From Pseudomonas sp. MTM4 (lineage in GTDB: Bacteria > Pseudomonadota > Gammaproteobacteria > Pseudomonadales > Pseudomonadaceae): 64,000 bases of DNA. The notes under the pieces were generated by a model. It saw only the letters and a program-made list of their open reading frames with translations. It was not told the origin of the DNA and made no database searches. Positions 25,799 through 33,940 of the stretch are shown piece by piece. The stretch covers positions 1,736,001 to 1,800,000 of the forward strand of contig NZ_CP048411.1 of the NCBI RefSeq assembly GCF_019355055.1, in the 5' to 3' direction. Both the position numbers and the translations under genes were made by a program. Every line of letters begins with the position of its first letter. Position 1 is the first letter of the stretch.

Positions 25799-27283
25799 TC
25801 AACCCGCACGGTATTCCGCGTCAGCCGTTTCGAAGCGCTGCTGAATGGAGGCAGCCGGCTCCTTGCCCATCAGGCTTACGACATAGATGGCAATGCTCGC
25901 AAGGATGAACCCAGGAATGATCTCGTACAGCCCCAGGCCGATGAACTCCTTCCAGACGACCACGGTGATCGCCCCTACCAGCATGCCAACCAACGCGCCG
26001 TTGCGGGTCATGCGCTTCCACAGCAACGAGATCAGCACGACCGGTCCAAAGGCAGCGCCGAAGCCGGCCCAGGCGTAGGAAACCAAGCCAAGGACTTTGC
26101 TCTCGGGGTTGGACGCAATACCGATGGCGATAAGCGCGATCAACAGCACCATGGCGCGACCGACCCAGACCAACTCGGTCTGCGACGCGCCTTTACGCAG
26201 GAAGGCCTTGTAGAAATCCTGTGTCAGGGCGCTGGAGCTGACCAGCAGCTGTGCGCTGAGCGTGCTCATCACCGCCGCCAGCACGCCAGAAAGAATGATG
26301 CCCGCGACCCATGGATTGAACAGGATTTTCACCAGCTCAAGAAAGACTCGCTCACCGTTCTGGGTCACCGCACCCGCTAGCGCCGGGTTGTCCGCGAAGT
26401 AGGCAATCCCGAGGAAGCCTACGGCCACCGCGCCGACCAGGGTCAGAACCATCCAAGTCATGCCGATGCGGCGGGCGTTGGGGATGGTCTTAACCGAATC
26501 GGCGGCCATGAAACGCACCAGGATGTGCGGCTGGCCGAAATAACCCAGCCCCCAGCCGAGCAATGAAATGATCGCGATGAAGGACAGGCCCTTGAACATG
26601 TCGAAGTTCGACGGATCCTGCGCGGCGATGGTGTTCATGGCTGCGCCTACATCGCCGAGGGCGAGGATGACGAACACCGGGGTGATCAGCAGCGCGAAAA
26701 TCATCAGCGTCGCCTGCACGGTGTCGGTCCAGCTCACCGCGAGGAAACCACCAATGAACACATAGAGAATCGTCGCCGCAGCGCCTACCCACAACGCCGT
26801 ATCGTAAGACATACCGAACGTCGACTCGAACAGGCGCGCGCCAGCGACCACACCCGAAGCGCAATAGATGGTGAAGAACACCAAAATCACCAGCGCGGAG
26901 AAAATCCGCAACAGTCGACTGGTGTCCTCGAAGCGGTGCGAGAAGTAATCCGGCAGCGTCAGCGCGTTGTGATTGTGCTCGGTATGCACGCGCAACCGGC
27001 CGGCAACGAAAAGCCAATTGAGCCAGGCACCGGCGATCAGGCCGATGGCGATCCAGCTCTCGGACAGACCGGCAACGAAAATCGCGCCGGGCAGGCCCAG
27101 CAGCAACCAACCGCTCATGTCCGACGCACCCGCCGAAAGCGCCGTGACGAAGCTGCCGAGGCTGCGGCCACCGAGAATGTAATCGTCGAAGTTCTTGGTC
27201 GCGCGATAGGCGATGAAGCCGATGAGGATCATCGCCAAGATATAGATCACGAAAGTGATCAGTGTTGGGGTGCTCACATTCAT
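25799..27283 (-). CDS. putP: Sodium/proline symporter, downstream copy
   Basis: Inner-membrane SSS-family transporter that imports proline with Na+. The 494-residue protein has about 13 membrane helices and the family motifs AGASDMSGWLLLGLPGA (about 51-67), SESWIAIGLIAGAWLNWLF, and WSWTDTVQATLM-type helix 5 region. It is almost identical in length and most of its sequence to the second copy at 27901-29385. Two separate copies sit next to putA; this one ends KEPAASIQQRFETADAEYRAG, differing from the other mainly at the C-terminus. It is followed by a terminator at 25706. Confidence 0.94.
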   Translation of the reverse strand: MNVSTPTLITFVIYILAMILIGFIAYRATKNFDDYILGGRSLGSFVTALSAGASDMSGWLLLGLPGAIFVAGLSESWIAIGLIAGAWLNWLFVAGRLRVHTEHNHNALTLPDYFSHRFEDTSRLLRIFSALVILVFFTIYCASGVVAGARLFESTFGMSYDTALWVGAAATILYVFIGGFLAVSWTDTVQATLMIFALLITPVFVILALGDVGAAMNTIAAQDPSNFDMFKGLSFIAIISLLGWGLGYFGQPHILVRFMAADSVKTIPNARRIGMTWMVLTLVGAVAVGFLGIAYFADNPALAGAVTQNGERVFLELVKILFNPWVAGIILSGVLAAVMSTLSAQLLVSSSALTQDFYKAFLRKGASQTELVWVGRAMVLLIALIAIGIASNPESKVLGLVSYAWAGFGAAFGPVVLISLLWKRMTRNGALVGMLVGAITVVVWKEFIGLGLYEIIPGFILASIAIYVVSLMGKEPAASIQQRFETADAEYRAG

Positions 27284-27594
27284 TGTTATTTCCTTGTGCT
27301 GCGGAGGTTGTCCCCCGTCTCCACTGACGAAGCGCGAGCGCTAGGCTGCGCAGTGCTGGTAAACGGATGGTCGACAGGCCGAAAGCATAGCGTTTCGGCG
27401 CCGTCCGCGCTTGTGACCAGGCGGTATCGACAATTACCGACCAGTCGGCTTCAGGCCGACCCTGACAGGCCGATTTCCTGCCGGTCAGCCCAACACGCGA
27501 CCCGCCGTGCAAAACGGATCGCGCCCGGCACTGTCTCACTTGCAACAGCCGCGCTCGTGCTGCGGCTCCATCGAAAGCGTTTCGGAGGCTTGCC
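27284..27594. other. Gene-free 311-bp region between putP and DUF3203
   Basis: Divergent promoter region of the downstream putP copy and the DUF3203 gene. It contains GC-rich inverted stretches (around 27440-27500, with GGCCGACCCTGACAGGCCGA-type symmetry) but no coding frame and no operator I can name. TTATTTCCTTGTG lies just upstream of putP and gives its AAGGAAAT ribosome-binding site on the minus strand. Confidence 0.4.
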
Positions 27595-27819
27595 ATGACA
27601 GTCACTCTCGATATTCCGACCGGCACCTGCTCTGCCGTCATTCAGGGCACCACCTACCGCAGCGCGATAATGGATGTGCGAGTCAGCACCGATCCCGCCG
27701 CCCGCATGTCGGTCGCACATATCGACGGCGCCAGCACGCACCTCACCGAAGACCAGGCCGAACATCTGATAGCGGCAGGCGCCAAAGATGATCGCGAAAA
27801 CCTTATTGCCGACGACTGA
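27595..27819 (+). CDS. DUF3203 family protein
   Basis: A 74-residue acidic soluble protein; the segments DVRVSTDPAARMSVAHIDG and HLTEDQAEHLIAAGAKD fit the Pseudomonas-restricted DUF3203 family of unknown function. The ATG is preceded by a GGAGG. It stands alone on the plus strand between the two minus-strand putP copies and is followed by a bidirectional terminator. Nothing ties it to proline metabolism except position. Confidence 0.78.
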   Translation: MTVTLDIPTGTCSAVIQGTTYRSAIMDVRVSTDPAARMSVAHIDGASTHLTEDQAEHLIAAGAKDDRENLIADD

Positions 27820-27846
27820 ACGCACCCGGCGGCGTCCCGACAAAAA

Positions 27847-27884
27847 GAAACCCCGCTGCCGGTAAACGACAGCGGGGTTTGTCT
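27847..27884. terminator. Bidirectional terminator between DUF3203 and putP
   Basis: Stem AAACCCCGCTG / CAGCGGGGTTT with a 10-base loop (27848-27880), flanked by A-rich and T-rich sequence. It ends DUF3203 on the plus strand and the upstream putP copy on the minus strand. Confidence 0.9.
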
Positions 27885-27900
27885 TTTCAACGACCTTCAA

Positions 27901-29385
27901 TCAGCGGCCGTGGTATTCGCTCGCTGCCTCTTCGAACCGTTTGATCATGCTGGGCGAGGCGCCCTGGCCAATCTTGCTAAAGACGACGACGGCGATGCTG
28001 GCGAGGATGAAGCCCGGAATGATCTCGTACAGCCCCAGGCCGATGAATTCCTTCCACACCACCACGGTGACAGCGCCAACGATCATGCCGGCCAGCGCAC
28101 CATTGCGAGTCATGTCTTTCCACAGCAGCGAAATCAGCACTACCGGACCGAACGCAGCGCCGAAGCCGGCCCAAGCATAGGACACCAGCCCCAGCACCTT
28201 GCTGTCCGGATTGGACGCGATGCCCAGCGCGATGAACGCGATCAGCAGCACCATTGCGCGACCGACCCAGACCAGTTCCGTCTGCGACGCGTTCTTGCGC
28301 AACATGGCTTTGTAGAAGTCTTGCGTCAGGGCGCTGGAGCTCACCAGCAGCTGCGCGCTGAGGGTACTCATCACCGCGGCCAGCACGCCGGAGAGGATGA
28401 TGCCGGCGACCCAGGGGTTAAATAGAATCTTCACCAACTCCATGAACACACGCTCGCCGTTCTCGCTGACTGGCCCAGCCAATTCAGGATGCCCTGCGAA
28501 ATAGGCGATCCCGAAGAAGCCCACCGCCACGGCTCCCGCCAGGGTCAGGATCATCCAGGCCATGCCGATACGGCGGGCATTGGGGATGGATTTCACCGAG
28601 TCGGCGGCCATGAAGCGCACCAGGATATGCGGCTGGCCGAAGTAGCCCAGGCCCCAGGCCAACAGCGAAATGATCGCAACGAAGGACAGGCCGCTAAACA
28701 TGTCGAAGGCAGCCGGGTTCTGGGTGGCGATGGTATCCATCGCGGCGCCCATGTCGCCCAGCGCCAGCACGACGAACACGGGTGTGATCAGCAGCGCGAA
28801 GATCATCAGCGTGGCCTGCACGGTGTCGGTCCAGCTCACCGCGAGGAAGCCGCCGATGAATACGTAGAGGATGGTTGCAGCGGCACCGACCCACAGCGCG
28901 ACGTCGTAGGGAATGCCGAAGCTGCTCTCGAACAGACGCGCGCCAGCGACCACACCCGAAGCGCAGTAAATGGTGAAGAACACCAAAACCACCAATGCCG
29001 AAAAAATGCGCAGCATGCGGCTGTCATCTTCGAAACGGTGCGAGAAGTAATCCGGCAGGGTCAGTGCGTTGTTGTTGCGCTCGGTGTGCACGCGCAGGCG
29101 TCCGGCCACGAACAGCCAGTTCAGCCAGGCCCCGGCGATCAGGCCGATCGCGATCCAGCTTTCCGAAAGGCCCGCGACGAAGATCGCCCCTGGCAGGCCC
29201 ATCAGCAGCCAACCGCTCATGTCCGAAGCGCCAGCCGACAGGGCCGTGACGAAACTGCCGAGGCTGCGGCCGCCGAGAATATAGTCGTCGAAGTTCTTGG
29301 TGGCGCGATAGGCGACGAAGCCAATCAACAGCATCGCGCCGATATAGATCACGAACGTGACCAGAGTGGGTGTACTGATGCTCAT
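27901..29385 (-). CDS. putP: Sodium/proline symporter, upstream copy
   Basis: A second 494-residue SSS-family proline/Na+ symporter with the same helices and motifs as the copy at 25799 (AGASDMSGWLLMGLPGA, SESWIAIGLIAGAW). The two differ by scattered conservative substitutions and in the last 20 residues (here SPSMIKRFEEAASEYHGR). It lies 300 bp downstream of putA on the same strand, so this copy is the more likely ancestral partner of putA. GAGGGAACAAG is the ribosome-binding site. The upstream gap has REP-type repeats. Confidence 0.95.
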   Translation of the reverse strand: MSISTPTLVTFVIYIGAMLLIGFVAYRATKNFDDYILGGRSLGSFVTALSAGASDMSGWLLMGLPGAIFVAGLSESWIAIGLIAGAWLNWLFVAGRLRVHTERNNNALTLPDYFSHRFEDDSRMLRIFSALVVLVFFTIYCASGVVAGARLFESSFGIPYDVALWVGAAATILYVFIGGFLAVSWTDTVQATLMIFALLITPVFVVLALGDMGAAMDTIATQNPAAFDMFSGLSFVAIISLLAWGLGYFGQPHILVRFMAADSVKSIPNARRIGMAWMILTLAGAVAVGFFGIAYFAGHPELAGPVSENGERVFMELVKILFNPWVAGIILSGVLAAVMSTLSAQLLVSSSALTQDFYKAMLRKNASQTELVWVGRAMVLLIAFIALGIASNPDSKVLGLVSYAWAGFGAAFGPVVLISLLWKDMTRNGALAGMIVGAVTVVVWKEFIGLGLYEIIPGFILASIAVVVFSKIGQGASPSMIKRFEEAASEYHGR

Positions 29386-29589
29386 CTTGTTCCCTCGTTA
29401 GTTATTGTTGATGGGCGCGAGGGTATTCCCGATCCCATCTGGCAGAGGGCGATGGCGGTTCGCGCCATCACCGACGACGGACCCAATCGGGTCCATCAGT
29501 GGCGGAAGAGCGATCCGCCAACTGTTCTATTGTTTGATCCGGCCGCCGAGGCGGCCGGGGTAAATCAAGTACCGCAAGCAAAGCCAGAA

Positions 29590-29671
29590 GCTTCGCCCCG
29601 GGGCGGGCCTCCCACATAAAGCAGCAGGTGGACACCGCTACCGTTGTGGGAGGCGCGCCCTCGCGGCGAAT
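29590..29671. repeat. Inverted REP pair in the putP-putA gap
   Basis: A GGGCGGGCCTCCCACA arm (about 29600-29616) and a TGTGGGAGGCGCGCCC arm (about 29645-29660) point in opposite directions, with flanking TTCGCCCC and CGCGGCGAA parts, about 30 bp apart. This is the layout and consensus style (GTGGGAGG...CGCGGCGAA) of Pseudomonas REP doublets. It may modulate the end of putA mRNA. The rest of the 300-bp gap shows only other GC-rich hairpins. Confidence 0.6.
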
Positions 29672-29685
29672 ACAGGCCGTCTACC

Positions 29686-32600
29686 TCAATCGTCGCCGAG
29701 CGACAGCAGCGAGGCGTTGCCGCCTACTGCCGTGGTGTTGGTGGACGTGGTGCGCTCGTTGGCGAAGCGCAGCAGGTAACTCGGGCCGCCCGCCTTCGGG
29801 CCGGTGCCGGACAGGCCGCAGCCACCGAACGGCTGCACGCCGACCACCGCACCGACCTGGTTGCGGTTGACGTAGAGGTTGCCGATCCGCGCCAAGGCCT
29901 CGATGCGCGCCGCAGTTTCCTCGTTGCGGCTGTGTATGCCGAGGGTCAGGCCGTAACCGGTGGCATTGATATCGGCGACGACCTTTTCCAGATCCGCCGC
30001 ATCGAAACGCACCACGTGCAACACCGGACCGAAGTGTTCCTTCTTCAACTCGTGGATCCCGCCAATCTCGAACGCCACCGGTGCGACGAAATGACCATTG
30101 TGGCTGCCCGGCAGCTTGGCTTCGGCGATCAGCTTGCCTTCGGCCTTGAGCTGCTGGATATGCGCCAGCAGACCATCACGGGCGTCGGCATCGATGACCG
30201 GGCCCAAGTCGTTTTCGCGCAGATGAGTCGGACCGACTTTCAGCTCGGCCATGGCGCCCTTGAGCAGTTCGATGACACGGTCGGCAATGTCGCGCTGCAC
30301 ATAGAGCACGCGAAGAGCCGAGCAACGCTGGCCGGCGCTGGTGAAAGCCGAGCCGACGGCATCCTTGACCACTTGCTCGGGAAGCGCGGTGGAATCGACG
30401 ATCATCGCGTTCTGGCCGCCGGTTTCAGCGATCAGCGTGGCGATGGCGCCCTCCTTCTCGGCCAGTTGGCGGTTGATGATGCGCGCCGTGTCGGTGGACC
30501 CAGTGAAGCACACGCCCACCACACGTGGATCGCGGCAGAACACGCCGCCCAGGGTGGCGCCGTCGCCCGGCAGGAAGGCAATCGCGTCCTTCGGCAGGCC
30601 GGCTTCGAACATCAGTTCCAATGCGCGCGCAGCGATCAGGCTGGTCTGCTCGGCCGGCTTGGCCAGGACGGTGTTGCCTGCAACCAGGGCCGCGGTGATC
30701 TGACCGAGGTAGATCGCCAGCGGGAAGTTCCAGGGGCTGATGCAGACGAACACGCCGCGGCCTTCGTGGAACAGCTCGTTACGCTCGCCGGTCGGGCCCT
30801 TGAGCTCTTCGCGACCCAGCTTCAGACGCGCCTGCTGCGCGTAGTAACGGCAGAAGTCGACCGCTTCACGCACTTCATCGATGCCGTCCTGCAGGGTTTT
30901 GCCGGCCTCTAGCGTGCACATGGTCATCAGCTCGGCACGGTTGGCTTCCAATAGATCACCCAGGCGCTCGAGAATCCGCGCGCGCTGCTCGACCGGTGTG
31001 GCGTTCCAGCGCGGCCAGAACGCGGCCAGACAGTCAACGGCCTGCTTGGCCTGCTCGGCGGTGGCGAACTGCGCGGTGCCGATTTCTTTGCCCAAGTCAT
31101 ACGGGCAGTGCACCTTGCTCGGTGTGCCGGAGAGCGTCTGCCCTCCAATGACCGGCGCCGCTTGCCACTGACGATCAAGGAAGGTCTGGTAGGCGCTGGA
31201 CAGTTCGTTCCACTGAGTCTGGATGTTCATGTTGATGCCTTGCGAGTTGGTCCGGTTGCCGTACAGCGCCGGCGGAAGCGGAATGCGATGGTTACCGAGG
31301 GTCTTAAACTGACGCAGCTGGGTCACCGGGTGGTCGATCAGGGTTTCCACCGGCACGCGCGGGTCGACCAGTTGATGGACGAACGACGAATTGGCGCCGT
31401 TTTCCAGCAGACGTCGCACCAGATACGGCAGGAGATCCTTGTGAGCACCGACCGGCGCGTAGATGCGAACGTTCTTGCGGTACTTCTCGATCACCGTGTC
31501 GTAAAGCGCGTCGCCCATGCCATGCAGGCGTTGGAATTCGAACTCACGCGGCGCCTTCAGCTCGCCGACCATATTCAGGATGCAGCTGACGGTATGCGCG
31601 TTGTGGCTAGCGAACTGCGGATAAATCACATCACGGGTGTGCTCGGACAGGAGGTAACGCGCGCAGGCCAGATAGGAGGTGTCGGTGCCTTCCTTACGGG
31701 TGTAGACCGGATAGCCATCCAGTCCCTGGACCTGGCACTGCTTGATCTCGCTGTCCCAATAGGCGCCCTTGACCAGACGCAGCGGAATGCGCGCGCCCAG
31801 CTCCTTGCCCAGCAGCGTCAGCCAGACCAGCACCGGCAGACAACGCTTGGAGTAGGCCTGAATGACCAGACCGAACTCGCCCCAGCCAGCAACGGCAGGG
31901 TCGCGCATGAGTTTTTCATACAGTTCCAGCGATAGTTCGAGGCGGTCGGCCTCTTCAGCATCGATGGTGATGCCGACATCAAGCGAGCGCGCTAGAACGG
32001 CCAGCTCGCGGACGCTCTCGAACAGCTCGGTGAGTACGCGCTCGCGCTGGGCCACTTCGTAGCGCGGATGCAGTGCAGACAGCTTGATCGATACCGACGG
32101 ACGCGGGCCAGAACCCACCTGAGGCTCGGCACCGACGGTCTTAACCGCCTGACGGTAGTCAGCCATGTATTTGGCGGCATCCTCGGCGGTCAGTGCCGCT
32201 TCGCCGAGCATGTCGAAGGAATAGGTGTAGCCCTTCTCACGCTCCGGGCGACCGTTCTTCAGCGCTTCGGAGATGGTGCGACCCAGCACGAACTGCTTGC
32301 CCATCAACTTCATCGCCTGGTTCATCGCGGCGCGAATCACCGGCTCGCCGGAGCGCTTGATCAGCCGGCCAATGACATTCTTCGGGCGGCCGTCGGTGTT
32401 GTCCGGGTCGACCACCTTGCCGGTCATCACCAGCCCCCAGGCGGCGAAGTTGACCAGCACGTTGTCGCTCTGGCCGAGGTGACGCTCCCATTCGGCGGCG
32501 TTGAGCTTGTCGCGGATCAGCGCGTCGGCGGTGGCCGAATCCGGCACGCGCAGCAACGCCTCGGCCAGGCACATCAGCATCAGCCCTTCGTGGGTATCCA

Positions 32601-32847
32601 GGCTGTACTGACGCAGCAGCGCATCGAGGGTGTCGACGGCGTTATCACGGCCGCGCACCGCCTCGATCAGGCTGCGTGCCTCACGGCGGATGGCTTCGAT
32701 GCCCTCATCGCCGGGGTCAGCCAGCTGCAGTAGCTCATTCAGATAGGCCGCCTCGTCAACGCTGTAATTGGCGCTGATGGCGGGGAAGAATTCGGCGGCT
32801 TTCAGATTGGCGAAATCGCCCTGCAAGACTTGACCGGCTTTGAACAT
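29686..32847 (-). CDS. putA: Bifunctional proline dehydrogenase / P5C dehydrogenase
   Basis: Membrane-associated flavoenzyme oxidising proline to glutamate in two steps: FAD-dependent proline dehydrogenase, then NAD-dependent P5C dehydrogenase, with substrate channelling. At 1053 residues it is the short form lacking the N-terminal ribbon-helix-helix DNA-binding domain of E. coli PutA, so it should not repress itself. The PRODH barrel occupies about 180-480 (RLVKGAYWDSEIKQCQVQG). The aldehyde dehydrogenase domain occupies about 540-1030 (AETGGQNAMIVDS, catalytic Cys in SAGQRCSAL near 842). An AraC-type activator lies just upstream and probably controls it together with putP. Confidence 0.97.
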   Translation of the reverse strand: MFKAGQVLQGDFANLKAAEFFPAISANYSVDEAAYLNELLQLADPGDEGIEAIRREARSLIEAVRGRDNAVDTLDALLRQYSLDTHEGLMLMCLAEALLRVPDSATADALIRDKLNAAEWERHLGQSDNVLVNFAAWGLVMTGKVVDPDNTDGRPKNVIGRLIKRSGEPVIRAAMNQAMKLMGKQFVLGRTISEALKNGRPEREKGYTYSFDMLGEAALTAEDAAKYMADYRQAVKTVGAEPQVGSGPRPSVSIKLSALHPRYEVAQRERVLTELFESVRELAVLARSLDVGITIDAEEADRLELSLELYEKLMRDPAVAGWGEFGLVIQAYSKRCLPVLVWLTLLGKELGARIPLRLVKGAYWDSEIKQCQVQGLDGYPVYTRKEGTDTSYLACARYLLSEHTRDVIYPQFASHNAHTVSCILNMVGELKAPREFEFQRLHGMGDALYDTVIEKYRKNVRIYAPVGAHKDLLPYLVRRLLENGANSSFVHQLVDPRVPVETLIDHPVTQLRQFKTLGNHRIPLPPALYGNRTNSQGINMNIQTQWNELSSAYQTFLDRQWQAAPVIGGQTLSGTPSKVHCPYDLGKEIGTAQFATAEQAKQAVDCLAAFWPRWNATPVEQRARILERLGDLLEANRAELMTMCTLEAGKTLQDGIDEVREAVDFCRYYAQQARLKLGREELKGPTGERNELFHEGRGVFVCISPWNFPLAIYLGQITAALVAGNTVLAKPAEQTSLIAARALELMFEAGLPKDAIAFLPGDGATLGGVFCRDPRVVGVCFTGSTDTARIINRQLAEKEGAIATLIAETGGQNAMIVDSTALPEQVVKDAVGSAFTSAGQRCSALRVLYVQRDIADRVIELLKGAMAELKVGPTHLRENDLGPVIDADARDGLLAHIQQLKAEGKLIAEAKLPGSHNGHFVAPVAFEIGGIHELKKEHFGPVLHVVRFDAADLEKVVADINATGYGLTLGIHSRNEETAARIEALARIGNLYVNRNQVGAVVGVQPFGGCGLSGTGPKAGGPSYLLRFANERTTSTNTTAVGGNASLLSLGDD

Positions 32848-33047
32848 CGCGCCGCTCCTCTCGTGGAGTGTTGTTCGAATCAGATTAGCGGACGCGCACG
32901 CCAGTGATTACACGGCAGCGGACGCCAAACGGTAGGGGAATCTACGGCGAGAGGGTTTTGTGTTGTTGCGCGAAGCTACTGAACTTTTGCAAAAAACTAC
33001 GGGATTTCAAGACTGCACCGCACGTCTCAGCGTTAGCCAGAAAAACT

Positions 33048-33803
33048 TCAGCGTTCGCTGCTGCGCAGGCGCTTTGGCGTGAGTCCGAGATAGCGCCGGG
33101 TCGCGGTAGTCAGCGCACTCTGACTGGAAAAACCGCACTCTTCGGCGATGCGTACCAACGGCAACGGGCTTTCGCGCAGCAGCCGGGCCGCACGATCCAG
33201 ACGGCTTTTCAGCAGGTATTGATGCGGCGTGAGGCCTACGCTGTCTTTGAACTGCGCGTGGAAGTGGCTGGGGCTCAGGCAGGCGACCTGGGCCAGTTCG
33301 GCGACGGTAATGCGGCGCGCCAAGTTGGTTTCGATATGGGCATCCAGGCGGGCGATGTCCATTGCGCCGGTCGGTCGACGCGTCGATTCACCGAACACTC
33401 GCAGATGCAATGCCCGCAGCAGCACGCCACCCAGCGCACGCGCCAGCAATGGATCGCTGCCGTAGCGGGCCAGTTCGGCACCGGCGTAATTGAGCAGATT
33501 CTGAAAATCGGCATCCAGCGCCGGATAACGCGGGGTCTCGAACAGCTGGGCCAGCAGCCGAGGATCATCGGCGCTCAGGTCCTGCTCGTCGAGATCGATG
33601 ATCAGCATGCGGTTGTCACCCTTGCCGGCGAACTCATGCTCGGCATGACCCGGCACCAGGCAGGCGCGCATGCGGCAGACTTCCCCACCCGAACCATCCA
33701 CTTCGAACTCCGCACTGCCGGACAGCGACAGCACCAATTGGTGGTAATCGTGTGCGTGTTCGTGGGCCTGATCATCGAGGCGAAGCAGACGTGCGTTGAG
33801 CAT
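33048..33803 (-). CDS. pruR: AraC-family regulator, probable proline-utilisation activator
   Basis: A 251-residue transcription factor. Residues 1-130 form a cupin-like sensor (HEHAHDYHQLVLSLSG), and the last 100 residues are a double helix-turn-helix AraC DNA-binding domain (ITVAELAQVACLSPSHFHAQFKDSVGLTP and the IAEECGFSSQSALTTATRRYLGLTP segment). Its position between the AsrA-like protease and putA matches PruR of P. aeruginosa, which activates putA and putP; the name rests on that context. The start at 33803 (ATG) is chosen over a GTG at 33830; neither has a strong ribosome-binding site. Confidence 0.82.
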   Translation of the reverse strand: MLNARLLRLDDQAHEHAHDYHQLVLSLSGSAEFEVDGSGGEVCRMRACLVPGHAEHEFAGKGDNRMLIIDLDEQDLSADDPRLLAQLFETPRYPALDADFQNLLNYAGAELARYGSDPLLARALGGVLLRALHLRVFGESTRRPTGAMDIARLDAHIETNLARRITVAELAQVACLSPSHFHAQFKDSVGLTPHQYLLKSRLDRAARLLRESPLPLVRIAEECGFSSQSALTTATRRYLGLTPKRLRSSER

Positions 33804-33940
33804 GGCGGGGTACCTGGCTTGTCGCCGCACTCTACCGGAGCCGACCGGTTTTTTACAGTTGCCGGGAATGCGCGGCCAATTGGATTGAAATCATTTGCCG
33901 CAGACCCATCTAAAGAGCACGTACTCGCAACAGGTGCCGC

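Noticed and set aside
26490-27641. 383-codon minus-strand frame overlapping putP
   Set aside because: It is an Arg-rich out-of-frame translation of putP and its upstream region, with no motif.
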